Shown here in pieces: positions 10,087-21,235 of a stretch of DNA of 64,000 nucleotides. Below the pieces are notes generated by a model. The model was not told the origin of the DNA, did no database searches, and saw nothing but the letters and a program-made list of their open reading frames with translations. A program made the translations under genes and the position numbers. The DNA is from Dicyema japonicum (Eukaryota > Dicyemida > Rhombozoa > Dicyemidae). The DNA lies in NCBI GenBank assembly GCA_011109175.1, contig RDEW01000010.1, positions 1,020,796 through 1,084,795 of the forward strand. The letters run 5' to 3'. Position 1 is the first letter of the stretch; each line of letters begins with the position of its first letter.

Positions 10087-11842
10087 ATGGAAGATGGAGG
10101 CAAGTATGTGTTTGAAGACGGTGGGCACTACTGCGGAGAGTGGGTTAGCGGAAAGGCCGACGGCTACGGAGTCTGCACTGGTCCAAACAATCAAGGGGAA
10201 TATTCCGGCAAGTGGATTAACGGATACGAAACATGTGGCGTTTACGTATGGCCTAATGGCAATTTTTATGTTGGTTTATGGCTGAACGGTAAACGGCATT
10301 TCAAGGGAATGGAAAAAACAGAGTCTTGGATTTATGAGGGCGACTGGACCTTGGGTTTTAAAGGGACTTATGGAGTCCTTAAAAACAGCGAAACGGGGAT
10401 CAAATATGAAGGTTCTTGGTTCAACGGAATGTATGATGGGCATGGCGTAGAATCAAGCAACTCAGGAGGTTGGTTAATTTTATTTTAATTTAAAATAAAA
10501 ATAAATTTATAATATTTAAAATTTACATCGATGTGGGCTAATTTAAGGATTCTACGCGGGTGAGTGGGTGCGGGGAAAACGAGAAGGCTACGGCATCAAA
10601 CAGAGTATTCTTAACGCTAAAAAGACTCTACAACATAAAAATACTAATTTTCCAACAGTGACGGAAAAAATCGAAGAAAAGCCCCGAAAATTCTCAAATT
10701 CAGCCAAAAATAAAGCATTCGAGTCGATCAGATTTGTTCCAAAGTTTATAAGAAAAAGTTTTTCAAGTGACAACTTCAAAATAGCAAACTTGAAAAAATG
10801 GCAAAAGTCGGAAAACTTTAAAACAACGGACTCGTCTGACTCTGACGTGGCTGAGACATACAAGGGTCAGTGGTTAAACGACGAACGGAACGGATTTGGG
10901 GTTTCCGTGAGGTCTGACGGAGTCTACTACGAGGGAAGGTGGCTGAACAACCTCAAACACGGATTCGGGGTGACTTACTTCAACGATGGGACCCGTGAAA
11001 GGGGGGTGTACAAGAATAACGTCCACGTGGCTCCCAAATTCAAAATAACTAAGCTCTTCCAGAAAATCTTCCTTAACTACGACAAGAAGCTCTCTTGTTC
11101 TGTCGCTAACGCTCGCACGTCGGCGGAGATAGCCCAGCAAAAAGCGGAGGTCGTTTATTCCAAGTGAGTTTCCCATTCTAGCTTAGACAGGAGACGGCTA
11201 AGTACAAAGCAAAAAACATGGAGATGGTCGTTTCCAAGGCTATTTACGAGTCATCACGTGCCCAACATGTATCCCGGAAATATAACAATTGGAAGACCGA
11301 TGAAAGTCAAATTTGGGGTCTAAGCGTAGATTACGTATTTTGGGAGGTCTGTCTGAGAGACTACTTTTCCAACCAAAGGGTTAGCTCCCCGTTGGACCTC
11401 CCAAAGTCAAAGGACGGAACCTTGAACGAGTTTTTTAGGCCGATCTTCCAACGGCAATCTTCCATAAACGAAAGTCTGCCTATTGCTGAGGACAGAGACC
11501 CCATCGAGTCCCCTGAAAGGAAGGGAGTGAGGAAGTCCACGAAGATCTTAAAAATGTAGATTTTGTATGAGTGAATCTAAGAGACGAGGAAAAACTAAAT
11601 TCGGTCACTTCGAAGAGAATTAACACGAGCGTTACGGCTTCTAAACGGTAACTTGAGTTAACCCTGAAATTTAGGATGAAGTGTAAGAATTATAGAAATC
11701 AGTTGATTGCGGAAAAAGTATGGTTTATTTTTATCTGTAGAATTTACACATCATCAGAACATTCTTTGTTATTATTGTTGCATTTTCCGTACTTTCAACA
11801 TGTGTGGTAACACCCATCCACCGCAATAAAAATTTTTGTTGA
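10087..11842 (+). CDS. JPH: Junctophilin
   Basis: Junctophilins tether the endoplasmic/sarcoplasmic reticulum to the plasma membrane: N-terminal MORN repeats bind the plasma membrane and a C-terminal helix anchors in the ER. Exons are 10087-10468, 10548-11163, 11187-11555, 11582-11647, 11675-11717 and 11741-11842, giving 525 aa. Six MORN units occupy residues 1-127 ([25 protein letters not shown]). A basic joining region follows, then two more MORN units at about 231-282 ([31 protein letters not shown]) and a charged helical part. A stop at 11557 seems to end the gene early, but removing introns of 26, 27 and 23 nt gives a hydrophobic C-terminus, [20 protein letters not shown], at about residues 496-515. 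That is the expected tail anchor. The first intron is 79 nt; the second is 23 nt with acceptor CTTAG. The start fits the family N-terminus just before the first MORN. It is shorter than vertebrate members (about 630-700 aa). Confidence 0.9.
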
Positions 11843-11924
11843 CAATTTTAAATTTACTTATTATTTTTTAAAGTGATTTATTAAAACACAAAAATCAATC
11901 AAAAGTGGTACCCGCCGATATATG

Positions 11925-12065
11925 TGACGTTAGGCTGCCATTCGAGATAGCAAAAGAAATCAACATAAGCCACCGAGTTTCACGTGTGTCGTGGCTTTTT
12001 AGCGTAGCTAGGCGTCCAAGTTTTTTAGGAAACAAAGCGATTTCCCGCTTATTCCTCCTGTTGTC
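11925..12065 (+). repeat. Dispersed repeat D, copy 1
   Basis: The block CACCGAGTTTCACGTG, GTCGTGGCT and TAGGCGTCCAAG recurs at 36520-36670 and 38870-39030. Translated, all three keep a similar frame (for example SHRVSRVSWLFSV against SHRVSRESWLFSV), so the repeat may derive from an exon or element ORF. The following 12066-12505 holds nothing I recognise. Confidence 0.5.
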
Positions 12066-12505
12066 TCAACAACGATGAGGAGAACGTTAATAGATCTCGT
12101 AGCGCTTCGTATTTTTCTCCTTTCTCCTCGTTGTTTTCTTCCGTGGCATACAGTGTATCTACCACGCTTCTGACAATTTTGAATGGAAAAAATGGAGTCG
12201 ACGCACATAACATACTCTCCAAAGGCATTCCCTCCTCGAATGGAAAAATATATATTAATAAAATTTTAATTGTCAAAAAATTAAATTTTTATTTAACAAA
12301 TATTGCTTAATTTTTACACAAAGTTTATTTAAATATATTTTCTAGTGGGTTGAGTCTCCTGGAAGTGCGCTTAACGGTAATATTAGGCTTATCGGGGTCT
12401 AAAGAGAAATTAAACTATATTCTTACAAAGCGACTTGACAGGCACGTGGTCCAAAAGTGAGTGGACATAAGGTGTATTCTTTACTCCAGATACTATAAAC
12501 ATTAT

Positions 12506-14082
12506 TTAACAAAGAAATACGGGAGAAGGTCCTCGTTGGATGGTCATTTCCCTTAGCATCGAGGAATAGCCGTTTTCTACGGATAAATCAAATTTTAACG
12601 TAAATGGGGACACGTGATCTTCAAAATCGCTATTTAGTAAGCTATCCATTGGAAGTCTTGGTTTTTGGTTATTGGCGTCATTAAAGTAGAGTTTTTTGTT
12701 TTCCTGATAGGCAGACGACTTTTTGTTTGACGAACCGGAAAAAATGGACAAAATTGGGCATTTGTTCTGATCATTAAGCTTGGAGAACCTCCTTTCTGGG
12801 TAGACAAGGGATCTTTTATTCACTATGGGGTTTTCAGTCTTTCGGGTTGGAATAGAGAGTTGTTTTTTTAACAAATTGGATAAATTGATGGGAGATGACA
12901 TTTTCTTGCTTTGAGTGGGCTTATTCTTGCTGACTTCTTCGTCGAAGCTGTATCTTGGAGTATTCTGGTTTCTCAGAGACGGATAAATCATGTCATTTTG
13001 AAAACTTTGATGTTTCTTTTGGGCAACGTGGAGTTCTTTGTCAGTCGAATTTTTCTTCCTCGTGTCAGAGTTTGAGAAATATTCACATTTCAATGCCTAA
13101 AATGCCACAAATCACTACTGTAGCTGCAGAGGGACGACTTTCGGGATTAAACCTTAGCATCAGATCAAGAAGCTCAATCACTGAGTTGGAGGCCTTACGG
13201 ACGACTCCAAGCAAACTCATTTTGGCACAACTGGGCCATTTGAAGTTCATTTTTGTGGACAGGCGGTATCCCTCTGCCCATTCGGACTAGCAGAATTGAG
13301 GATAATCAATATTACTCGAGATGGGGTACCGAGGATCGTGCAGATCTTGAATAACTGGTCGATTTCGCTAGTCCCAGGGAAGACTGGCCTCGAATTGTGA
13401 AGTTCTATTATAATGCAGGCAACAGCCCAGATATCGACTGATGGGCTGTAGTTTGTGGACCTCAACAGCAACTCCGGGGCTCTGTACCTTTATGAATTCA
13501 AATTTGGGGATATACCATCTTGTGGACACATAGTCAGAAAACGGGGGACGGGACCGAATTTCTCTGGCCAATCCAAAGTCTGCCAGCTTGATTGAGTCAA
13601 TGTTGTTGTATAAGAAGTTTTCCGGTTTGATATCCCTGTGGAAGAAGCCCTGTCGGTGAAGGTAAGCGACCGCATTCAGAATTTGGTAGGAAATCGTCCT
13701 TATATTTTCCTCAGAAAATCCCTTGGATCTGAATTTACATTTCAGGGGTCAACCTCTTCTTCATTAGTTCGTAGAGGTTCCCATTCATGTGCTCAAAAAT
13801 AAAGTACAGGACGTCGTTCTCCCTAACAAGCTCTCTCAACTTGACTATGTTGCAGTGATGTAGTTTTCTTAGTGTCTAAATTGAACCTCCTTTGAACTCG
13901 ACCTTCACTTCCCTTAGTTCGAGGCACTCATCCCAGGAATAGTAATTCCTCTTCATCCTTAAATTGACCCTTGAATTCTACTTTTTGATGGCGACTTTTT
14001 CTTGGGTCGATTTCACAATCCCAAAGTAAACGGTTCCGTATGTTCCATCTCCCAGTATTTTTGAAATTAAGTATTTGTCCAT
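12506..14082 (-). CDS. RCK-family (MAK/ICK-like) protein kinase
   Basis: This is a Ser/Thr kinase of the MAK/ICK/MOK group, which controls ciliary length and intraflagellar transport at the ciliary tip. Exons on the minus strand are 14082-13982, 13957-13903, 13875-13754, 13728-13516, 13487-13316, 13286-13119 and 13096-12506. The six introns are 24, 27, 25, 28, 29 and 22 nt, and the product is 473 aa, exactly in frame. Visible motifs are the glycine loop GDGTYGTV (11-18), VAIKK with Lys33, HRDIKPEN with Asp125, DFGLARE with Asp143, and the activation loop [20 protein letters not shown]. The group-specific blocks [17 protein letters not shown] and [23 protein letters not shown] are present. Family members have TDY; here Ser157 replaces the Thr. 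The C-terminal 180 residues are basic, serine-rich and not conserved, as is usual for this family. All catalytic residues are intact. Transcription converges on junctophilin. Confidence 0.92.
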
Positions 14083-14109
14083 AGACTTTATTAAAACCTT
14101 TTTGTTTCA

Positions 14110-14800
14110 AAATATTAGGAAATGTTAACAGTAAACCAAACGGTTACTTAGCAAATTTAAATATTGGCGATATAATAAGCGTAAAATTAATTTTATTTAT
14201 ATTCATTAAAATGAAGATAAGCTAAAATTATATAAATTGTCAGTTTTTTAAATGGAAATATTTTAAAGTTTTTTTGTTATATTACCTTGACCTGTCTCGA
14301 ATGCTATCATCTATCCCTTTCCAGAAACAATGACCGGGGTCGTCTGAAACAGATACACGATTATGTATCTACGAGAACCATCCGAAGATTCGGTGATAAT
14401 TAAATACTACACCGGTCCCTTCCTCCAATAGACTTATCGGAATCCTCTCTTCCGAGGGACATACGGGTAAACTTGGCTCGTCTATGAAATAGGAACCACC
14501 CCTCTCTACCGACGTACGTTCGTAAACTCGATGATGTAGAACCAATGAACCAATTTAATTAACAGGAAGTAAGGAGTTAGTTTATCAAATATTTAAACGT
14601 GTCCGCCTATGCGGCCTGGACACTTCCGATGAACCCCGTCTCCATTTTAATCTCGTCCTAGTGTTGGATCCCATGAATCCTGCCCTTATATCCTGTACGT
14701 AGTAGGTACAAAGCTAGTAAGCCCATCTCCAGTTAGTTCTCCCTTAGTGGATCCCTTCCCCAGTAGTCTCAAGCCGCCTTCTAGGGACCAATGATGTGGT
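14110..14800. other. Intergenic, nothing recognised
   Basis: There is AT-rich sequence next to the kinase start, then a stretch of about 500 bp of higher GC rich in GGATCC/GGTACC-like words. It has no convincing ORF and leads into the tandem repeats below. Confidence 0.35.
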
Positions 14801-14804
14801 TAAC

Positions 14805-15000
14805 AAAGTCTTGCGTAGAACCCAATTCGAATGTAGGGAACATTTGGTATGGGTACCCATCGAGTAAGTCCCAACTCCAGTATGTACTTCTACGATAGTC
14901 CCAGGTCCCGTAGGGATCAAAGTCTGGAGGATGACAAAGTCCGGTGTAGACCTGGATTCGAATGTAGGGATTCAATTGGTGTAGGTACCAGGTCCAACTT
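14805..15000. repeat. Imperfect tandem duplication, about 125-130 bp period
   Basis: The block TAGAACCCAATTCGAATG...TAGGGAACATTTGGTATGGGTACC near 14815 is repeated as TAGACCTGGATTCGAATG...TAGGGATTCAATTGGTGTAGGTACC near 14945. Only about one and a half units are present. Confidence 0.5.
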
Positions 15001-15064
15001 GAAGAGTATTCAGAAAATTTGACCTTTGTCTACTGCGCTTTTCAATAGGTTTATTCGTAATATT

Positions 15065-15188
15065 GAATATATCCTTTCAACTTGTTATATGCTTCTCCAC
15101 CGTGTAATGGGTTCCTTCGTAATTGTGAATATATCCTTTCAACTTGTGATATATGTTTCTCCACCGTGTAATGGGTTCCTTCGTTCGT
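15065..15188. repeat. Tandem duplication of a 62-bp unit
   Basis: A unit starting GAATATATCCTTTCAACTTG and ending in GGGTTCCTTCGT occurs twice head to tail (15065-15126 and 15127-15188) with few differences. Parts of it (CTTTCAACTTG, GGTTCCTTCGT) recur in the next 300 bp. Confidence 0.7.
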
Positions 15189-15357
15189 AAAATGTTTATT
15201 CGTCTTTAAGAGATTCACTCAAAGTGAATAGGTTCCTTCGTCTTGTAGGCTTTGTAATATGTAAAATCGTATCGTATTGTAAAATGGTCCTTGTTATATG
15301 TGTCGTTATATTGAAACTATTTCAACTTGAGAAAATGAAAGTAGCACCAATGTCCGT

Positions 15358-15450
15358 CTTGTAATGTTTATCTTCGGATCGTCTTGTAATATGGCTCTTG
15401 TAATGTGTATCTCCGGATCGTCTTGTAATATGGCTTTGTATTGTGTATCT
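15358..15450. repeat. Tandem duplication of a 39-bp unit
   Basis: Unit 15358-15396 (CTTGTAATG...GGATCGTCTTGTAATATGGCT) is repeated at 15397-15435 with two or three changes, and a partial third unit follows. With the 62-bp duplication it forms a small satellite-like zone. Confidence 0.7.
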
Positions 15451-15605
15451 TGGCATTGAAACTCTTTCGACTTGCGAACACGTAAGTAGCATAAATGGTC
15501 GTGGCACCAGCACGACGACTCATGAAAATCAAAAAATCTTGATGTAGAAGATTACCTCTGTTCCTTTTATACCCTCTCCGAGTTGACAGCAAACCACCTT
15601 TTTGA

Positions 15606-16190
15606 ATGTCCTTAATTAGTACACTGTTCGTCTACAATGCTAAGAAACAAGAATACACACTGGGAGTAAACAATGCACACAGTCTGCGCTACCTAGGAGT
15701 AGACTATGGACACGCAGGAGATTACATGGACGACATAAAGGGGAGGATAAAGAAAGCCTTTCAGTCGCTCCTATGTACACGGAAGTTACAGGTTAGCCGC
15801 GACATCTACCTGTTAATCTTCAAGGAAGTTATTCTTCCTAGTCTACTTTATGGGTGCGAGGGGTGGTTCTTCTCTCCGAAAAGGGAGAAGATCTTATCCC
15901 TCCTAGAGAAGACTAGGAGAGCTGCAATTAAGCTCTCTTTAAACAAGAAACTGAAAGACTGTCCAAGCGAGGACGAAAACAAGTTCTTAGAACCGACTAG
16001 CAGGATTCTGGAGGATCGGATCAATGGTTTCAGGAGGAGATCAAAGATCCAGGACACGTATATAAAGCTGGGAGAAATGGCCTGAAAAAAAGGAAGGTTC
16101 AGGTGTGGATGCAAGTCTTATGGTAGGACTCAGATGTAATACCCTCCAGATACAAGTTATTGAAACAGTGGTTACTTAACTAACTAACTA
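15606..16190 (+). pseudogene. Non-LTR retrotransposon, C-terminal part
   Basis: An open frame of about 160 codons (15606-16085) reads LRYLGVDYG, VILPSLLYGCEGWF and LEKTRRAAIKLS. These are typical of the region after the reverse transcriptase core in LINEs. It ends in a TTAACTAACTAACTAA tail at about 16176-16192, the same tail as the insertion at 2957-3332. The 5' part is missing. A hAT element has inserted into the tail at 16196. Confidence 0.6.
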
Positions 16191-16195
16191 ATCAC

Positions 16196-17885
16196 TAGGG
16201 CAATTTAAGTGCTAAAATGCTATTTTTATTTTTTATACTTTTTTAAATATACAATTGAATTTGGAATAATTATTTTTTAATTTTGTTAAAAAAAATACAT
16301 TATAAATGCTATAAGTGCTATTTTTAATTTTAAATGCTAATTTTTGTTTAAATGCTAATTTAAATTGCAGTTAATAATGTGTTTACGGATTCCGAAACCT
16401 GCAGGTCCAATTGAAAATTTCAAACCGATCGTGCTTTTGACCACTTTGCGAAAAACATTGTCGATTACAACATTGAATTGAATATCAAATTCAGTTGACC
16501 AATACTTGTCACCAAGTCAAAGCGGATTCAGACCAGGAAAATCAGTATGGAGTCATCGGTAGCTTACGGCAATATGTCAGAAGTGCAGAAAAACAATATA
16601 TACTCTGGGAGTCGGCTAATCAAAAGCATTCGACTGTGTCTGCCGAGATAAACTATTGCAAGTTCTCAAGGACATAATTGATGAGGACTGTTTGATGATT
16701 GTGCGTTTTTTGCTGGCTGACACGAGCCTCATAGTGAAAGTGGGGAAGGGCTATTCGGAAAAATTCACGACCGGCATGGTATTCTGCAAGGGGACTCGCT
16801 TTCGCCAGTTCTCCTTGCAATCTATTTGGAAGCTGCGTTGAGGGACGTTAGGAAAGAATTAGGTCACTTAAATAATCATTTTGTTGAATTAATGTATGCT
16901 GATGACATCGATTTTGTGTCTGAGGATGTGGTGGTACTAAGAACTGTAATAGATAAAGCCACAACAGTTCTGGAGAGGTGGTCTTTGAAGATCAATTGAG
17001 AAAAGCGGAGTTAACTTCGATTAAGCGGTTCGATGGGAAATGGAAGTTTACTAAAAGGCTCGGCTCGTTTTTGGGTGATGCTGAGGACATTGCTTGCAGA
17101 AAGATGTTGGCATCGTGTGCACTGAAAAGATGTGGAGTATTTGGACTCGCAGAAAACTTATCTCCTTAAATCTTCGGATGCGCTTATATAGCGCGTTCAT
17201 ACAACCAGTCCTATTATATAACTCGGGAACATGGGGAACATCAAAAACGGACCGTGACTGACTAGACACATTTCATAGAAATCAATTGAGAAAAATTGCG
17301 GGAATTAAATGGCCACAGATTATCAAAAAAGACACTCTCTACAAATTATGTAAATGCAAACCGATAAGCAGAGAAGTAATTACCTCACGCTGGCGACTTA
17401 TCGGACATGTTCTGAGAATGGACGAAGTGATTCCTTGCAATCAAATGATGGAGGATTACTATTATACAAGGACTACATTTTGATAATGACAAGGCAAATA
17501 TCAAAAATTATATAAATAAAAGAATGGAGGAAAATAGATTTAAACTTATTATTGAAATGACTGAACCAAAAATTAGCCAACAAGATTATTTTTCTCTTTC
17601 ACGCTGTCAGGCATCCTATGCATCTGTTGAAAGAGCTATTAAAATGCTAAAAAAATTAAAAAAAAAGATAGGAACTTCCATCCAGACAATATCAAGCATT
17701 GACTTTTATTATATTACATTAAATAAAATTTAAATGTTATATTTTATTATTTTAAGTTATAGATTTTACAATTTTAAATGCTAGATTTTATCATTTTAAG
17801 TGCTAACTTTTTTAATTATAATTGCTAGATTTTGTGATTTTTTAGCGCTAAAAAAATTTTTTAAGTGCTAGAAACACTTGCCCTA
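16196..17885 (+). mobile_element. hAT-type DNA transposon with perfect target duplication
   Basis: The element starts TAGGGCAA and ends TTGCCCTA, and is flanked by the 8-bp direct repeat CTAATCAC at 16188-16195 and 17886-17893. Terminal TAGGG and an 8-bp duplication are hAT hallmarks. Both subterminal regions carry many copies of TAAGTGCTA/AAATGCTA-like words, probably transposase binding sites. A frame at about 17464-17733 ends in FSLSRCQASYASVERAIKML, resembling the hAT C-terminal dimerisation motif. The middle is occupied by a LINE fragment. It sits in the TAAC tail of the preceding LINE, so it is younger than that LINE. Confidence 0.82.
16378..17463 (+). pseudogene. LINE reverse transcriptase remnant nested in the hAT element
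   Basis: Broken frames give the reverse transcriptase blocks in order: LRIPKPAGPIENFKPI, KAFDCVCRDKLLQVLKD, YLEAALRDVRKELG, LMYADDIDFVSEDVV with the catalytic YADD kept, then a late block SRWRLIGHVLRMDEVIPCNQ. At least four frame changes and stops are present. It belongs to the same family as 2957-3332 and 46050-48975. Confidence 0.7.
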
Positions 17886-17929
17886 CTAATCACTTATTTT
17901 TTTGTTACCGTGGTCTTTGGTATTATTAT

Positions 17930-18155
17930 CCAATGATTGGTTGAGTGGCTGACGCCTCTCTAATAATGTCTATGTATCGTACTCTCAGTCTGTCTATTCT
18001 ACTCGGAGAATAACATCGATGAACTGCGCAGAGGTGCGAGGAAGAAAGCTACATGGAGAAAACTGGTGGAATGTATAGTGAAGAGCACAGCAATAGCGGA
18101 ACCCTGAGTATTCATATGCTTTTAGATAAAACAGGGGTGCATTTAACTAACTACC
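17930..18155 (+). mobile_element. Short LINE-derived element (5' end joined to 3' end)
   Basis: It begins GGTTGAGTGGCTGACGCCTC and ends GAGTATTCATATGC...GTGCATTTAACTAACTA. Both ends match the longer element at 51505-52015, but here the internal coding part is absent. A related 3' end is seen near 9400-9480. This looks like a non-autonomous deletion derivative of the TAAC-tailed LINE. Confidence 0.55.
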
Positions 18156-18179
18156 TTAACCAAGTGGTTATTTTGCCTA

Positions 18180-18300
18180 AAGATGTAAGCATGAAGGACG
18201 TGGATGACTAGGAGACATCGGTAGCGTGAGGTTCTATACAAAGAAAGTGTCGGATACATGTAAATTCCGTGTTTGAATCCTGTCTCTCCAAAAATTGAAG
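18180..18300 (+). repeat. tRNA-derived SINE-like element, candidate
   Basis: GTGTTTGAATCCTGTCTCTC at about 18269 resembles a tRNA T-arm (B box), with A-box-like sequence upstream. There is no intact cloverleaf. The following 18310-18975 contains nothing further I recognise. Confidence 0.3.
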
Positions 18301-18978
18301 ATAGTTTGAAGGATCACTTCTAAGAAGCTCCACATGTGACATGATAGTTAATATGGCTCCATGTATGTCGTTAATAAGTTTGAGATGAGTAGCATGAAAA
18401 TTATCCACATGGGAGATCTCATCACTATTTTTCATTTTACCTCAATCTCGCTATAATCCTTAATGAGCCCAAAAAATACTTTGCAACCCCAATCCATAAC
18501 CGTTAATATAATTTGAAGTCTTACAATTTTTGTGTTAAGTTTTATTAAATCTCATTTTTATTGATTTGGGTCTTATTTCGATCGGCAATCAAAACATCTT
18601 TAATTGAAACAAATCAATAGCGCTAGTTAACTCTGAATTGAGAGCAAAGAGAATTGAATAAAAATCACCCCCAAACCCAATAACCTTAAAGTTTCATCAG
18701 AGTCCCATCCACCATCTTAGATTATTATATTAGGATTTTTATTGAGATCTCGACCTACGGGAGACTTATAGTGGATCTAACCTAGAGACTAGGTTCCCAA
18801 TTCCATATACAAATCGAGTGAATAAATTTCTCTATAAAAGCGTGAATGTTGTGGTTTATATCTTACACAGTAATAGATGAGCGGTTTATAGGATTCCATG
18901 CATTAACAAACTCATGGATAATTCGACTTTCCTGGTTAACATAGTTATCAATTACTTCTCTTCCCCTTTCTATTAGAA

Positions 18979-19170
18979 TGGTGTCATGTGATTCACCTGT
19001 CTCAGGTGACTCCCAGTGCCACGATGGCACGAAAAATGTGCTCTCCTCTACTCTATCGAATGGATTCCCACGCTGGATGTGTTCTTTCCTTTCCGGTGGT
19101 TCTGTTTCTGCGACCATGGGGATCATACATTTAATTAGTTGTCGACTATTGACTTTTCTCGTATAATAAA
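18979..19170 (+). repeat. SINE-like repeat, family A head
   Basis: CACCTGTCTCAGGTGACTCC, CCCAGTGCC, GTGCTCTCC and TTCCCACG blocks match 63425-63520 in order. Confidence 0.4.
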
Positions 19171-19324
19171 TTCGATTGCAGAAAATATAATGACTGTCAA
19201 AGATGTCAAAGAGTAAATCTGCTGGTCGTCCAACAAACGACTTGAAACCACTGAAAAAAGTATTAACAAACGACTTAAACTACATGCTGACACTTACGAT
19301 TTAATTACGGAGTACTAGCTTGGG

Positions 19325-19630
19325 ACCAAGCGGCATTGTAAAAGAGAAAAGGAATTGGCACTTTTAAAAAGATGTGTAAACAAAACCCAAAAAAACAAAC
19401 TGTTCTATGTATGGATTGATGTTAAGAAGGCTTTTGACTCAGTCAGTCATGAGTGTTTTGTTAAAACCCTGAAAAACTCGGAACTGCCAGAGTGGATAGA
19501 TAACCAAATTTGTAATATCCATTATTACAAACTGGCGTGTGTCATTAAGGCTGGGGAAAACCTATTGGGAACGATTGATATTTAACGTGGTATACTCCAG
19601 GGTGACTTTCTATCACCTCAGTTATTTTTA
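19325..19630 (+). pseudogene. Reverse transcriptase fragment (EVG-type retroelement)
   Basis: The frame 19355-19585 reads VWIDVKKAFDSVSHECF, reverse transcriptase motif A with its Asp. It continues after a stop with RGILQGDFLSP, the motif B block with D for the usual S. It probably belongs to the same element type as 22640-23010 and 35052-36323. Confidence 0.55.
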
Positions 19631-19631
19631 A

Positions 19632-20535
19632 AAAAAACTCTCTCAAATATGCCACTTTTAAATTTTCCATTTTTATCGATTTTTCTATTTTTCAATGATA
19701 TTTGCCATTTAAAAAAATTATTTTTTAAAAATTTAAATAATTTAAAGCAAGCATGGGTCGGGTTGTTCCTGGTGGAGGCTACACCAGACTTTCAATTGCT
19801 CAAGAAGTGTAAATATTGCTGTATAAAGAAACCAATAAATCAGACAAACTAAAAACTTGTAAAAAATTAAAATACCTGGAGCTTGATGAAAATCTGATTG
19901 GCTGGATTCAATGGACTCAAAAGGTACACTATTTACTCTAACATTTAAGGTGCTTTATCGAACGATTCTCTAATATTACATAAGGCGGAATTTTTCGATA
20001 AAAAACTTTCTTTAGCGATATTGGAATGCGAAAAGAACTCACTACATCAATCATATTGTTATCAGCACTTTCACGAGAGCCATAATATTTATAGCCCCGC
20101 ATGTGAAGATGAATCATATAAGAAGTTAAATCTTGGGGATTCTGTATTGTTTGTAAAAATGGCATGGGAAAATGTGATATCTCAAACAATTGAAATTTGT
20201 TTTGAATGTATTTAACGTACAGAATGCGAATGAGAGTTTACTAACATAAATGTAACTGATGAAATCGTTTCCAGAACAGATATTTATGATCCTATTGAAA
20301 TATAAGAATTTATTTCAATTGACTACAGTGAAAGGAGGCAATTGATGAAAAGGAGAAATTAATTGCTAGGAGCAAGAAGAATCCGGTTGTGTGTAGTACA
20401 TGAGACATTAAACGAGGCTGAAATGCTTTTAAAATAAAGAAAGATTAAAAATTATCTTCTAGAAAATATTAAAGATGAAAATGATGCAGAAATCATTACT
20501 TCAATAAGATGTAAAGAAAATATTAAAAATTCTTA
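19632..20535 (+). mobile_element. Tigger/pogo-type element, second copy, internally deleted
   Basis: The start (AACTCTCTCAAATATGCCAC) and the block around 19740-19850 match the first copy at 2421-2720. The segment 20020-20530 matches 4045-4480. The middle, with most of the catalytic part, is missing. It carries the empty site (ACATTTAAGGTGCTTTATCG, 19941-19960) of the LINE insertion in copy 1. Confidence 0.75.
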
Positions 20536-21235
20536 AAATTAAGTCTAAATCCAAAATTTTGCATTTAGTGATATCTTTACAACAGTGAATCAGCTTATCT
20601 TGAAGCTACAAAGTAGAAGATCGGACTTAATTATCTGAACACGAAAAAAAATGTATATGGGGAAATTGAAATTTTGGAAAAAAACAGTTTGAGAAAAACA
20701 ATCTGGCATCACTGATATTATTTGAAAATTTGAACCATTCAAGATTTTTGAATTAAAAAATTATGAACCAAGAGATGAAAATCTTGAATTGGCTGAAATG
20801 GTGTCTTTATTAGAAAAAATTGTGAAACTGAGAACATAGTTGATAAAGAAGGTTTCATGCATACATAATAATAGACTCTCACCCAAATGTTTTCCAGCAT
20901 GAAGAAACAATCATAATTTCTTTTCCTACAAACTGGATGGTTGAATCTGGCTTTTCAGCTATTTTGGATGTTTTTAGTAAAATAACAAAACACATATGGT
21001 TCAGCAGCAGAGGAACAATAAGACTGAATACCTGCATTAAGATTTACTTTGATATCTTGTGTAAAAAACAACAAGTTCAAGTTAGTCACTCGTTTATTGA
21101 ATGTTGTTAATTTTTTTATGTTTATCCTCGATTATTTAAATAAAAAGCTTCAAAAAATAGTTGGTTAGTTATATTTTTATGAAATCGCTCTGTGGACCAC
21201 AGCAAATTCTCTGTGGTCCACGTTGGGAACCATTG
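20536..21235 (+). mobile_element. hAT-like (ZBED/SPIN type) transposon remnant, 3' end
   Basis: A broken frame ends with PTNWMVESGFSAILDVFSKI, like the hAT C-terminal dimerisation motif. The 3' end GTGGTCCACGTTGGGAACCATTGG reads in reverse as CCAATGGTTCCCAACGTGG, typical of such hAT termini. It is heavily decayed. Confidence 0.5.

Noticed and set aside
10067-10285. Open frame overlapping the junctophilin start in another frame
   Set aside because: It is a shadow of the MORN-repeat exon; no motif and poorer codon sense than the MORN frame.
10874-11176. 100-codon minus-strand frame opposite junctophilin
   Set aside because: It lies fully opposite conserved MORN and helical coding sequence, so it is antisense shadow.
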